This document shows, piece by piece, positions 13,728-26,340 of a stretch of DNA of 64,000 nt; within the stretch, counting starts at the first letter, position 1; each line of letters starts with the position of its first letter. The stretch spans positions 1-64,000 of the forward strand of contig BSDZ01000093.1 in NCBI GenBank assembly GCA_030268105.1. The letters run 5' to 3'. The DNA comes from Volvox africanus (lineage: Eukaryota > Chlorophyta > Chlorophyceae > Chlamydomonadales > Volvocaceae). Under the pieces are notes generated by a model, which searched no databases, was not told the DNA's origin, and saw only the letters and a program-made list of their open reading frames with translations. Position numbers and translations under genes: made by a program.

Positions 13728-14423
13728 TATGTGGTATTCTGTGTTCTTTTTATCGTACCTAAGGCTTCATGCAGTGGAGGGGGAGGGGCTGTGGAGGTTT
13801 AAACAGCTGGTGGGCAGTCGGACTTCATCAAGTGGTATTCATAGTCAGTGAGACTCCCAACTGCACACATGGTATTTGTGCCTAGCATTTAGTCACTTAG
13901 CTATGTGATATTCTGTGTTCTTTTTATCGTACCTAAGGCTTCATGCAGTGGAGGGGGAGGGGCTGTGGAGGTTTAAACAGCTGGTGGGCAGTCGGACTTC
14001 ATCAAGTGGTATTCATAGTCAGTGAGACTCCCAACTGCACACATGGTATTTGTGCCTAGCATTTAGTCACTTAGCTATGTGATATTCTGTGTTCTTTTTA
14101 TCGTACCTAAGGCTTCATGCAGTGGAGGGGGAGGGGCTGTGGAGGTTTAAACAGCTGGTGGGCAGTCGGACTTCATCAAGTGGTATTCATAGTCAGTGAG
14201 ACTCCCAACTGCACACATGGTATTTGTGCCTAGCATTTAGTCACTTAGCTATGTGATATTCTGTGTTCTTTTTATCGTACCTAAGGCTTCATGCAGTGGA
14301 GGGGGAGGGGCTGTGGAGGTTTAAACAGCTGGTGGGCAGTCGGACTTCATCAAGTGGTATTCATAGTCAGTGAGACTCCCAACTGCACACATGGTATTTG
14401 TGCCTAGCATTTAGTCACTTAGC
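13728..14423. repeat. 174 bp minisatellite, four monomers
   Basis: Monomer words at 13735, 13909, 14083 and 14257 have perfect 174 bp spacing. I saw no internal differences. Confidence 0.97.
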
Positions 14424-15943
14424 TGTCATAGACCTGATATAGTTTTAGTTGCATAGTTTCTTATCTGCCATTCATTAGTGGACCCTAACCAATAGGAGCG
14501 TGTCAAACGTGTTTGTTAGTGGATCTGAACCCTAGATGGTTGTCAACTGTTCATCATTGGATTCTATCCGATAGGAGCTTGTGAACCGTGTTTGTTAATG
14601 GATCTGATTAATGAGCTATTTAACATCCTTCTCAAGTGATTAGGCTGGTGTCATAATCTGCCATGACGACATGGCATGTGACCAGTTTATTTACAGGGGA
14701 CTCTCAACTAGACATGCCTGGGACAGCACAAAGGGGGAGGGCATGCGTGCCTCTGTGGGCGTGTGTGTGCATATGCGTGTGTGCGCATGCATGTGCTGCA
14801 GGCATGTGCAATACCATGGTGTTCGAGCCTCGCAGTTGCTCACGAGTGGACGAGCAAGCAGCAGGCCTCTCCGTGACACCACATGTAAATCGTGCGATGC
14901 CTGGATGACCCTTTTTGAGTGTCTCAGTCTCCCCCTGAAGCAGAACAGAGGGGTGCTTTTTAGGTGTTACACTGTGGGCGACTTGTTCTGAAAACTTGGG
15001 AAGAACTGTTTGGATTTTACTCCGCATGGAGAGCTGTATCTCCATGCAGCGCTGCACAGCCAAATTGCATTTTACTGCAGCAGGCTCTCACTAAGGTGTA
15101 TGTATGTTCATACAAGGGTTCAACAATCGTTGGCATTATGACATTATGGTGCCCCAACTTGGGCGTCCATGCCCATCATGGAGATGGCACCGGAAGGCCT
15201 TCGGCGTGCTCCATCTTTATTAATTTCAGGACACGTGATAGTGTACGGCAAGCTACCGTGGGCCACAGTCCAGTGGTCGCATTATGTAAGGAATTTCAGG
15301 ACTTTAGATTCCCTACTATGGGGAAGACCAGTACTATACAAGGTGATAACCTTGCGCTCTTGGGGCCTCCGAACCGGTATTGGTGAAACACACACTTGTG
15401 CGGTGTTGATGTCTTTGAGCTTACGCGAGCTCAATTGTACCAATTGAAATTACAGTTCAATAGGAGCTCAAGAAATCCTTTGCGATGAACCTACGTAATC
15501 TGTTGTTCCAATGTACGGCCCGAAGCCACGAACAGCGGACCGATTATGGTAATACGGGGTTCTTATCGCCACACGGAAGCGCCCCTACATTGCCATTCAA
15601 ATTACTTTGCTTCAGTGTTACAACCGGATAAAGGAAAGCTGTGAAACCTTCGCCTTTAGACCTGATTATGCTCCGTCGCTCTACATAACCATAGCCCACC
15701 CTGTGTGACCCATTAACATCCTAACTAGTTATTTTAAAACCATTTTCCATAATTGCTTTCGAATTCCTTAGAGAGACTCCAAAGAACAGGCTTTGGCCTG
15801 TCAACACAACCGTTTGCCTCTAGACAAAACCTTAGTGTCGTTTATTGAGTAATACATCTCAACGATTTGCTTAGCGATAGTGCTTCATTGGACGCTTCGA
15901 TTACCGGCTCCTTGACCACGACCCGGCTGTCCAGGCGTCAGCC

Positions 15944-18474
15944 ATGATCTCGCTGTTGGTGAAACTGGGCTTCAAGCCTAAGGATCGTGCTTATGAGAGG
16001 ATCGACACAATCTCGGACACCAACAGCACCGCTAACGATAATGACAGCGTTATGAGCAACAGCAGCTGCCTAAATGGCAAAGCTGTAGAGCAGCCTGCAG
16101 GTGGAGTGGTCGTCACTCCTTTGCGTGAACTAATGAAGAAGTTTAGCCGCAAGTGGATTCCGACAGAAAAGGTGAATTCGTGTTGCTGTCTTTCCTGATG
16201 TTCAGTTCTAAGTAAGGCCAACTCCCATCAAGCCTGCCTTTCGTCGTCGTTTATGTTTTCTTCGATTCCGTCTTTTTTCGGTCATTCCGTGACATCCCAT
16301 CCCTTCCACCTTTTCTGTCGCAGCCTCTTCAGCGGTTCGGGAAGCTCGAGGGCGAAGAATCCTTGACGTTGCAGGAGCGGTTGTCCGCGCGGCGCCTGCA
16401 AATAGCTGAGAAGGGGACTCTGCTTAAGGTCCTGCTATCCTGGGTGAGTTTGAGCTGATCAGGAGTTTGCTCCAGCAGTGGTGATGGGTGTTGAGATGCC
16501 TTGGGGGTCGCTTGTCTGACAGTCGCTCGATGTGATTGGGCCATGCGCCGACCCGCACCGCTTGCTGACTATCGACCAACGTGTCGACCCCCCGTCTTTT
16601 GCGTGCGCACAACAGAAGGGCGCGCCCGAGAATCTTCACCAGGCCGGAGCCCAACTGGAAGCCCAGCCAGTTCCAGCAGCGCAGCAGGTGGTGGGTCAGA
16701 CCTGACGCCTGAGGGGGTTCCGGGGAGGAGGTCGCCTTTCTCATACCAGTGCGCGGCTTGTGCTGCACTGTGTTGGTTGCAAAGTGCCTGCAGGAAAGCG
16801 CTTCTCAGGGGAGGCGAATGGGGAACATGGTTTCCGAGGGGAGGGGAGACGGACGGAGGGAGTTGCCCGAGGGGTGGGCTCATCATACATGTCGTTATTT
16901 TGTCGTCGTTCAGATGTCGCCGAAACTAATTTGTGTACATGCGCTTGTGTTTGGACGTCCAATACCCCCTCGGAAACACATCAAGATGCTTTCCGTGATG
17001 CAGATGTTCCATGTCTACGCACGTAAACGGTGCACTAACTGATGAAAAGCTTTTTTGTGTGTCTCGTTCTCTGCCAGCAGGAGCCGCAGCTGGAGAGTGA
17101 GGAGAACAACGTGCAGCAATGCGCGGGTGGCGTGATGGCCCCGTCGGGGTTGGCGGGAGCAGCGGCGGCCATTGAGCTAGCATATCAGCGGTAGGTGCAG
17201 TGTATAACTAGGTGTACGGCGGAGTGACGTGGTAGTGCGTGGCGGTCTGAGTACGTGGCGGCAAATGCATGAAGGCGTACGTGTTTCGGATGTGCGACTT
17301 CCTGTTTACCCGAAACCCACAATGCTGGGATCTCTTGCTTACACCTGCAACCCCACCCATGCCTTTTCCATACAGGTTGGACGAGACCACCGAAGCTGAG
17401 GGCTTCGAGGGCTTCCAAGTCCAGGTGCGTGGGCAAGAAGTCATCGAAGCAACATAGTCTTATGTATACAAAACCCGACAACTGCTGGATGTTCGCTCTT
17501 TTATCTGCAGGTGTCAGATTTGATTTCGCAACTCGAGAAGCTGAGGTCGGGGGCCGCCATGATGGAGGCCAGGAAGGGGGGCCTTTCCGGGGCCTCTACA
17601 GACCTGCAGGGCAGCAGCATCACTGCCAAATTTGCCATCATCCCTGCCGCCAGCTGTCCTGCTATGGGCGCCACGAGTCCGCCTTCTGCAGTCGAAGTCG
17701 CAGATGCTGGTGCCGCTTCCATTTTCATCAACAAGGCTGCGCAGCAACCCCAGGAGTTGTACCAACCCCTGGAGCTCACGCAGCCACCAAAACCGCACCC
17801 GAAAACCCCAGAGCGGCGTCTGCCCCCTGAGGCACGGAACTGGGGTCTGCAGGACTGCCGGTCCTGGGCGGGGGAGCAGCATTGGTCGTCCTGGGCGGAG
17901 GTTCAGGCGTTTACCAAGACGCTTGAGCCGACCCTAGCAGAAGCCATTCGTGAAGCAAGTAAGTCTGGTGGTGTGCACGTCGCGCTCCATCTCATGCTAG
18001 CTAGGTGCATGGTTGTCATTGAGGGGTTGTCATTGTGTGAGGGGTTGTGAAAAGACACCCCTGAGTCTAGGTCTGCTGACTGGTTTGGCTCCCAAGTATC
18101 CTGTTCTATCTGCTGACTCAGCAGGCAGTGGGCCTTGCCACCTGCTGTCTGCCTGCACATCTAAGCGCAGCCCACCTTACATTAATTGATTTCTGGCACA
18201 GAGACGTTCGCTCTCCCCACACACTTTGCCCTCTTTAGGCCTCGAGCACAATCCACTTGTTGCCTTCGGGAAGGAGCAGGCGGCAGCTCCAGCAATTTCC
18301 TATGTGCAGCTCAAGCTGATGGAGCTTTGTGGCTCCAATCGTTGGGGGACGGCGTCCATCAAGGCCGCCTCGCTTGAGGGGCCCCGCAAGAGGCGCCCTT
18401 TCTTGGCGGCCTTCCTAAGGGCTGCCAAGGGAATCACAGAGCCGTGTGTTCAGCGTGGGGGCATTCGGCTCTGA
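15944..18474 (+). CDS. Orphan seven-exon gene, copy 4 (intact, 420 aa)
   Basis: Exons 15944-16171, 16324-16443, 16616-16687, 17081-17190, 17376-17424, 17511-17958 and 18239-18474. All lengths match the reference (228, 120, 72, 110, 49, 448, 236) and the joined frame is open to the TGA at 18474. I noticed no amino-acid difference from copies 10 and 11. Intron 3 is about 10 bp shorter than in most copies, and intron 6 is one C shorter just before its acceptor. These differences, like those between the clean copies generally, fall in introns. The function is unknown; the protein is described under the copy at 46946-49485. Confidence 0.85.
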
Positions 18475-18915
18475 TCGAGCTGGGGCGGTTTTGCAGGAAG
18501 TGCACGCACTGATATGTACCTACTACCCTCCTTGCTAGCTAGCCGGATTGCTAGATGGTCATCTCGAGCCATCGATTTTGTTTGCCAAGTCGTGATGCTT
18601 AGCGTTGTTAAACACTGCACCCTTAATCGACGGTGACGTGGTTATTAAGAAAAGAGGGACTCAAGACACCTAGAGCGGAACTAAAGGCTCTGAGGCCTGA
18701 TGGTGACCGTGACCATGGCCGTAGTAGCACCAAGGGGCGGTGACTGGCTGAATAGCGCGGCACTTTACATTACGAATGTTAGGGCTCTCGTGAGAGATGT
18801 CCGGTGTGGTGGCTTGCAGGTGGCTGCTGCGGCTTAGGCGTGATGTTAGGCTGGGGTTTGCAGGTTTGGTTAGCTTTCTCATGTACATGTTTGTTTTCGG
18901 GCACCCCCAGTTTTG

Positions 18916-19608
18916 TATGTGGTATTCTGTGTTCTTTTTATCGTACCTAAGGCTTCATGCAGTGGAGGGGGAGGGGCTGTGGAGGTTTAAACAGCTGGTG
19001 GGCAGTCGGACTTCATCAAGTGGTATTCATAGTCAGTGAGACTCCCAACTGCACACATGGTATTTGTGCCTAGCATTTAGTCACTTAGCTATGTGATATT
19101 CTGTGTTCTTTTTATCGTACCTAAGGCTTCATGCAGTGGAGGGGGAGGGGCTGTGGAGGTTTAAACAGCTGGTGGGCAGTCGGACTTCATCAAGTGGTAT
19201 TCATAGTCAGTGAGACTCCCAACTGCACACATGGTATTTGTGCCTAGCATTTAGTCACTTAGCTATGTGATATTCTGTGTTCTTTTTATCGTACCTAAGG
19301 CTTCATGCAGTGGAGGGGAGGGGCTGTGGAGGTTTAAACAGCTGGTGGGCAGTCGGACTTCATCAAGTGGTATTCATAGTCAGTGAGACTCCCAACTGCA
19401 CACATGGTATTTGTGCCTAGCATTTAGTCACTTAGCTATGTGATATTCTGTGTTTTTTATCGTACCTAAGGCTTCATGCAGTGGAGGGGGAGGGGCTGTG
19501 GAGGTTTAAACAGCTGGTGGGCAGTCGGACTTCATCAAGTGGTATTCATAGTCAGTGAGACTCCCAACTGCACACATGGTATTTGTGCCTAGCATTTAGT
19601 CACTTAGC
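18916..19608. repeat. 174 bp minisatellite, four monomers
   Basis: Monomer words at 18923, 19097, 19271 and 19444. The third monomer lacks one G in the G-rich stretch and the fourth lacks two bases in the T-run region, both in homopolymers. Confidence 0.97.
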
Positions 19609-21128
19609 TGTCATAGACCTGATATAGTTTTAGTTGCATAGTTTCTTATCTGCCATTCATTAGTGGACCCTAACCAATAGGAGCGTGTCAAACGTGTTTG
19701 TTAGTGGATCTGAACCCTAGATGGTTGTCAACTGTTCATCATTGGATTCTATCCGATAGGAGCTTGTGAACCGTGTTTGTTAATGGATCTGATTAATGAG
19801 CTATTTAACATCCTTCTCAAGTGATTAGGCTGGTGTCATAATCTGCCATGACGACATGGCATGTGACCAGTTTATTTACAGGGGACTCTCAACTAGACAT
19901 GCCTGGGACAGCACAAAGGGGGAGGGCATGCGTGCCTCTGTGGGCGTGTGTGTGCATATGCGTGTGTGCGCATGCATGTGCTGCAGGCATGTGCAATACC
20001 ATGGTGTTCGAGCCTCGCAGTTGCTCACGAGTGGACGAGCAAGCAGCAGGCCTCTCCGTGACACCACATGTAAATCGTGCGATGCCTGGATGACCCTTTT
20101 TGAGTGTCTCAGTCTCCCCCTGAAGCAGAACAGAGGGGTGCTTTTTAGGTGTTACACTGTGGGCGACTTGTTCTGAAAACTTGGGAAGAACTGTTTGGAT
20201 TTTACTCCGCATGGAGAGCTGTATCTCCATGCAGCGCTGCACAGCCAAATTGCATTTTACTGCAGCAGGCTCTCACTAAGGTGTATGTATGTTCATACAA
20301 GGGTTCAACAATCGTTGGCATTATGACATTATGGTGCCCCAACTTGGGCGTCCATGCCCATCATGGAGATGGCACCGGAAGGCCTTCGGCGTGCTCCATC
20401 TTTATTAATTTCAGGACACGTGATAGTGTACGGCAAGCTACCGTGGGCCACAGTCCAGTGGTCGCATTATGTAAGGAATTTCAGGACTTTAGATTCCCTA
20501 CTATGGGGAAGACCAGTACTATACAAGGTGATAACCTTGCGCTCTTGGGGCCTCCGAACCGGTATTGGTGAAACACACACTTGTGCGGTGTTGATGTCTT
20601 TGAGCTTACGCGAGCTCAATTGTACCAATTGAAATTACAGTTCAATAGGAGCTCAAGAAATCCTTTGCGATGAACCTACGTAATCTGTTGTTCCAATGTA
20701 CGGCCCGAAGCCACGAACAGCGGACCGATTATGGTAATACGGGGTTCTTATCGCCACACGGAAGCGCCCCTACATTGCCATTCAAATTACTTTGCTTCAG
20801 TGTTACAACCGGATAAAGGAAAGCTGTGAAACCTTCGCCTTTAGACCTGATTATGCTCCGTCGCTCTACATAACCATAGCCCACCCTGTGTGACCCATTA
20901 ACATCCTAACTAGTTATTTTAAAACCATTTTCCATAATTGCTTTCGAATTCCTTAGAGAGACTCCAAAGAACAGGCTTTGGCCTGTCAACACAACCGTTT
21001 GCCTCTAGACAAAACCTTAGTGTCGTTTATTGAGTAATACATCTCAACGATTTGCTTAGCGATAGTGCTTCATTGGACGCTTCGATTACCGGCTCCTTGA
21101 CCACGACCCGGCTGTCCAGGCGTCAGCC

Positions 21129-23664
21129 ATGATCTCGCTGTTGGTGAAACTGGGCTTCAAGCCTAAGGATCGTGCTTATGAGAGGATCGACACAATCTCG
21201 GACACCAACAGCACCGCTAACGATAATGACAGCGTTATGAGCAACAGCAGCTGCCTAAATGGCAAAGCTGTAGAGCAGCCTGCAGGTGGAGTGGTCGTCA
21301 CTCCTTTGCGTGAACTAATGAAGAAGTTTAGCCGCAAGTGGATTCCGACAGAAAAGGTGAATTCGTGTTGCTGTCTTTCCTGATGTTCAGTTCTAAGTAA
21401 GGCCAACTCCCATCAAGCCTGCCTTTCGTCGTCGTTTATGTTTTCTTCGATTCCGTCTTTTTTCGGTCATTCCGTGACATCCCATCCCTTCCACCTTTTC
21501 TGTCGCAGCCTCTTCAGCGGTTCGGGAAGCTCGAGGGCGAAGAATCCTTGACGTTGCAGGAGCGGTTGTCCGCGCGGCGCCTGCAAATAGCTGAGAAGGG
21601 GACTCTGCTTAAGGTCCTGCTATCCTGGGTGAGTTTGAGCTGATCAGGAGTTTGCTCCAGCAGTGGTGATGGGTGTTGAGATGCCTTGGGGGTCGCTTGT
21701 CTGACAGTCGCTCGATGTGATTGGGCCATGCGCCGACCCGCACCGCTTGCTGACTATCGACCAACGTGTCGACCCCCCGTCTTTTGCGTGCGCACAACAG
21801 AAGGGCGCGCCCGAGAATCTTCACCAGGCCGGAGCCCAACTGGAAGCCCAGCCAGTTCCAGCAGCGCAGCAGGTGGTGGGTCAGACCTGACGCCTGAGGG
21901 GGTTCCGGGGAGGAGGTCGCCTTTCTCATACCAGTGCGCGGCTTGTGCTGCACTGTGTTGGTTGCAAAGTGCCTGCAGGAAAGCGCTTCTCAGGGGAGGC
22001 GAATGGGGAACATGGTTTCCGAGGGGAGGGGAGACGGACGGAGGGAGTTGCCCGAGGGTGACACGGGGGTGGGCTCATCATACATGTCGTTATTTTGTCG
22101 TCGTTCAGATGTCGCCGAAACTAATTTGTGTACATGCGCTTGTGTTTGGACGTCCAATACCCCCTCGGAAACACATCAAGATGCTTTCCGTGATGCAGAT
22201 GTTCCATGTCTACGCACGTAAACGGTGCACTAACTGATGAAAAGCTTTTTTGTGTGTCTCGTTCTCTGCCAGCAGGAGCCGCAGCTGGAGAGTGAGGAGA
22301 ACAACGTGCAGCAATGCGCGGGTGGCGTGATGGCCCCGTCGGGGTTGGCGGGAGCAGCGGCGGCCATTGAGCTAGCATATCAGCGGTAGGTGCAGTGTAT
22401 AACTAGGTGTACGGCGGAGTGACGTGGTAGTGCGTGGCGGTCTGAGTACGTGGCGGCAAATGCATGAAGGCGTACGTGTTTCGGATGTGCGACTTCCTGT
22501 TTACCCGAAACCCACAATGCTGGGATCTCTTGCTTACACCTGCAACCCCACCCATGCCTTTTCCATACAGGTTGGACGAGACCACCGAAGCTGAGGGCTT
22601 CGAGGGCTTCCAAGTCCAGGTGCGTGGGCAAGAAGTCATCGAAGCAACATAGTCTTATGTATACAAAACCCGACAACTGCTGGATGTTCGCTCTTTTATC
22701 TGCAGGTGTCAGATTTGATTTCGCAACTCGAGAAGCTGAGGTCGGGGGCCGCCATGATGGAGGCCAGGAAGGGGGGCCTTTCCGGGGCCTCTACAGACCT
22801 GCAGGGCAGCAGCATCACTGCCAAATTTGCCATCATCCCTGCCGCCAGCTGTCCTGCTATGGGCGCCACGAGTCCGCCTTCTGCAGTCGAAGTCGCAGAT
22901 GCTGGTGCCGCTTCCATTTTCATCAACAAGGCTGCGCAGCAACCCCAGGAGTTGTACCAACCCTGGAGCTCACGCAGCCACCAAAACCGCACCCGAAAAC
23001 CCCAGAGCGGCGTCTGCCCCCTGAGGCACGGAACTGGGGTCTGCAGGACTGCCGGTCCTGGGCGGGGGAGCAGCATTGGTCGTCCTGGGCGGAGGTTCAG
23101 GCGTTTACCAAGACGCTTGAGCCGACCCTAGCAGAAGCCATTCGTGAAGCAAGTAAGTCTGGTGGTGTGCACGTCGCGCTCCATCTCATGCTAGCTAGGT
23201 GCATGGTTGTCATTGAGGGGTTGTCATTGTGTGAGGGGTTGTGAAAAGACACCCCTGAGTCTAGGTCTGCTGACTGGTTTGGCTCCCAAGTATCCTGTTC
23301 TATCTGCTGACTCAGCAGGCAGTGGGCCTTGCCACCTGCTGTCTGCCTGCACATCTAAGCGCAGCCCACCTTACATTAATTGATTTCTGGCACAGAGACG
23401 TTCGCTCTCCCCCACACACTTTGCCCTCTTTAGGCCTCGAGCACAATCCACTTGTTGCCTTCGGGAAGGAGCAGGCGGCAGCTCCAGCAATTTCCTATGT
23501 GCAGCTCAAGCTGATGGAGCTTTGTGGCTCCAATCGTGGGGACGGCGTCCATCAAGGCCGCCTCGCTTGTAGGGCCCGCAAGAGGCGCCCTTTCTTGGCG
23601 GCCTTCTAAGGGCTGCCAAGGGAATCACAGAGCCGTGTGTTCAGCGTGGGGCATTCGGCTCTGA
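21129..23664 (+). CDS. Orphan seven-exon gene, copy 5 (exons 6 and 7 disrupted)
   Basis: Exons 1 to 5 match the reference (exon 1 21129-21356; exon 6 starts at 22706). Exon 6 lacks one C near 22,971 in the Pro-codon region, and exon 7 has several indels from 23,536 onward, including changes around the normal GAGGGGCCCCGC segment. The expected stop triplet ends at 23664. Damage is limited to the low-quality patch that also covers the following non-coding DNA, so I attribute it to sequence errors. Confidence 0.65.
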
Positions 23665-24113
23665 TCGAGCTGGGGGCGGTTTGCAGGAAGTGCACGCACG
23701 GATATGTACCTACTTACCCTCCTTGCTAGCTAGCCGGATTGCTAGATGGTCATGCTCGAGCCATCGATTTTGTTTGCCAAGTCGTGATGCTTAGCGTTGT
23801 TAAACACTGCACCCTTAATCGACGGTGACGTGGTTATTAAGAAAAGAGGGGGGGGGACTCAAGACACCTAGAGGCGGAACTAAGGCTCTGGGCCTGATGG
23901 TGACCGTGACCATGCCGTAGTAGCACCAAGGGGGCGGTGACTGGCTGAATAGCGCGGCACTTTACATTACGAATGTTAGGGGCTCTCGTGAGAGATGTCG
24001 CGTTGGTGGCTTGCAGGTGGCTGCTGCAGGGCTTAGGCGTGATGTTAGGCTGGGGTTTGCAGGTTTGGTTAGCTTTCTCATGTACATGTTTGTTTTCGGC
24101 ACCCCCAGTTTTG

Positions 24114-24822
24114 TATGTGGTATTCTGTGTTCTTTTTATCGTACCTAAGGCTTCATGCAGTGGAGGGGGAGGGGCTGTTGGAGGTTTAAACAGCTGGTGG
24201 GCAGGTCGGACTTCATCAAGTGGTATTCATAGTCAGTGAGACTCCCAACTGCACACATGGTATTTGTGCCTAGCATTTAGTCACTTAGCTATGTGAATAT
24301 TCTGTGTTCTTTTATCGTACCTAAGGCTTCATGCAGTGGAGGGGGAGGGGCTGTGGAGGTTTAAACAGCTGGTGGGCAGTCGGACTTCATCAAGGTGGTA
24401 TTCATAGTCAGTGAAGACTCCCAACTGCACACACTGGTATTTGTGCCTAGCATTTAGTCACTTAGCTATGTGATACTTCTGTGTTCTTTTTATATCGTAC
24501 CTAAGGCTTCATGCAGTGGAGGGGGAGGGGCTGTGGAGGTTTAAACAGCGGTAGGGCAGTCGGACTTCAGCAAGTGGTATTCATAGTCAGTGAGACTCCC
24601 ACTGCACACATGGATATTTGTGCCTAGCATTTAGTCACTTAGCTATGTGATATTCTGTGTTCTTTTTATCGTACCTAAGGCTTCATGCAGTGGAGGGGGA
24701 GGGGCTGTGGAGGTTTAAAACAGCTGGTGGGCAGTCGGACTTCATCAAGTGGTATTCATAGTCCAGTGAGACTCCCAACTGCACACATGGTATTTGTGGC
24801 CCTAGCATTTAGTCACTTAAGC
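24114..24822. repeat. 174 bp minisatellite, four noisy monomers
   Basis: Four monomers are recognisable from 24121, but each has several single-base insertions or deletions, for example an extra A in TGTGAATATTC and an extra C in TGATACTTC. Non-coding DNA here is as noisy as the neighbouring exon 7. Confidence 0.93.
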
Positions 24823-26340
24823 TGTCATAGACCTGATATAGTTTTAGTTGCATAGTTCTTATCTGCCATGTCATTAGTGGACCCTAACCATAGGAGCGTG
24901 TCAAACGTGTTTGTTAGTGGATCTGAACCCTAGATGGTTGTCAACTGTTCATCATTGGATTCTATCCGATAGGAGCTTGTGAACCGTGTTTGTTAATGGA
25001 TCTGATTAATGAGCTATTTAACATCCTTCTCAAGTGATTAGGCTGGTGTCATAATCTGCCATGACGACATGGCATGTGACCAGTTTATTTACAGGGGACT
25101 CTCAACTAGACATGCCTGGGACAGCACAAAGGGGGAGGGCATGCGTGCCTCTGTGGGCGTGTGTGTGCATATGCGTGTGTGCGCATGCATGTGCTGCAGG
25201 CATGTGCAATACCATGGTGTTCGAGCCTCGCAGTTGCTCACGAGTGGACGAGCAAGCAGCAGGCCTCTCCGTGACACCACATGTAAATCGTGCGATGCCT
25301 GGATGACCCTTTTTGAGTGTCTCAGTCTCCCCCTGAAGCAGAACAGAGGGGTGCTTTTTAGGTGTTACACTGTGGGCGACTTGTTCTGAAAACTTGGGAA
25401 GAACTGTTTGGATTTTACTCCGCATGGAGAGCTGTATCTCCATGCAGCGCTGCACAGCCAAATTGCATTTTACTGCAGCAGGCTCTCACTAAGGTGTATG
25501 TATGTTCATACAAGGGTTCAACAATCGTTGGCATTATGACATTATGGTGCCCCAACTTGGGCGTCCATGCCCATCATGGAGATGGCACCGGAAGGCCTTC
25601 GGCGTGCTCCATCTTTATTAATTTCAGGACACGTGATAGTGTACGGCAAGCTACCGTGGGCCACAGTCCAGTGGTCGCATTATGTAAGGAATTTCAGGAC
25701 TTTAGATTCCCTACTATGGGGAAGACCAGTACTATACAAGGTGATAACCTTGCGCTCTTGGGGCCTCCGAACCGGTATTGGTGAAACACACACTTGTGCG
25801 GTGTTGATGTCTTTGAGCTTACGCGAGCTCAATTGTACCAATTGAAATTACAGTTCAATAGGAGCTCAAGAAATCCTTTGCGATGAACCTACGTAATCTG
25901 TTGTTCCAATGTACGGCCCGAAGCCACGAACAGCGGACCGATTATGGTAATACGGGGTTCTTATCGCCACACGGAAGCGCCCCTACATTGCCATTCAAAT
26001 TACTTTGCTTCAGTGTTACAACCGGATAAAGGAAAGCTGTGAAACCTTCGCCTTTAGACCTGATTATGCTCCGTCGCTCTACATAACCATAGCCCACCCT
26101 GTGTGACCCATTAACATCCTAACTAGTTATTTTAAAACCATTTTCCATAATTGCTTTCGAATTCCTTAGAGAGACTCCAAAGAACAGGCTTTGGCCTGTC
26201 AACACAACCGTTTGCCTCTAGACAAAACTTAGTGTCGTTTATTGAGTAATACATCTCAACGATTTGCTTAGCGATAGTGCTTCATTGGACGCTTCGATTA
26301 CCGGCTCCTTGACCACGACCCGGCTGTCCAGGCGTCAGCC

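Larger units (their letters stand above)
10212..15409 (+). repeat. Array unit 3 (5198 bp)
   Basis: Gene copy 3 is at 10746-13287 and the four-monomer minisatellite at 13728-14423. High sequence quality except for two coding indels in the gene. Confidence 0.96.
15410..20594 (+). repeat. Array unit 4 (5185 bp)
   Basis: Gene copy 4, the first intact copy in the window, is at 15944-18474; the minisatellite is at 18916-19608. Intron 3 lacks the 10 bp GTGACACGGG-type segment near 16872, a deletion bounded by G-runs that is nearly shared with unit 1. Confidence 0.96.
20595..25807 (+). repeat. Array unit 5 (5213 bp, error-rich 3' half)
   Basis: Clean up to about 22,960, then dense 1-2 nt indels from about 23,530 to 24,880, including a run of nine G near 23,850 where other units have three. 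Clean again from about 24,900. Confidence 0.95.
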
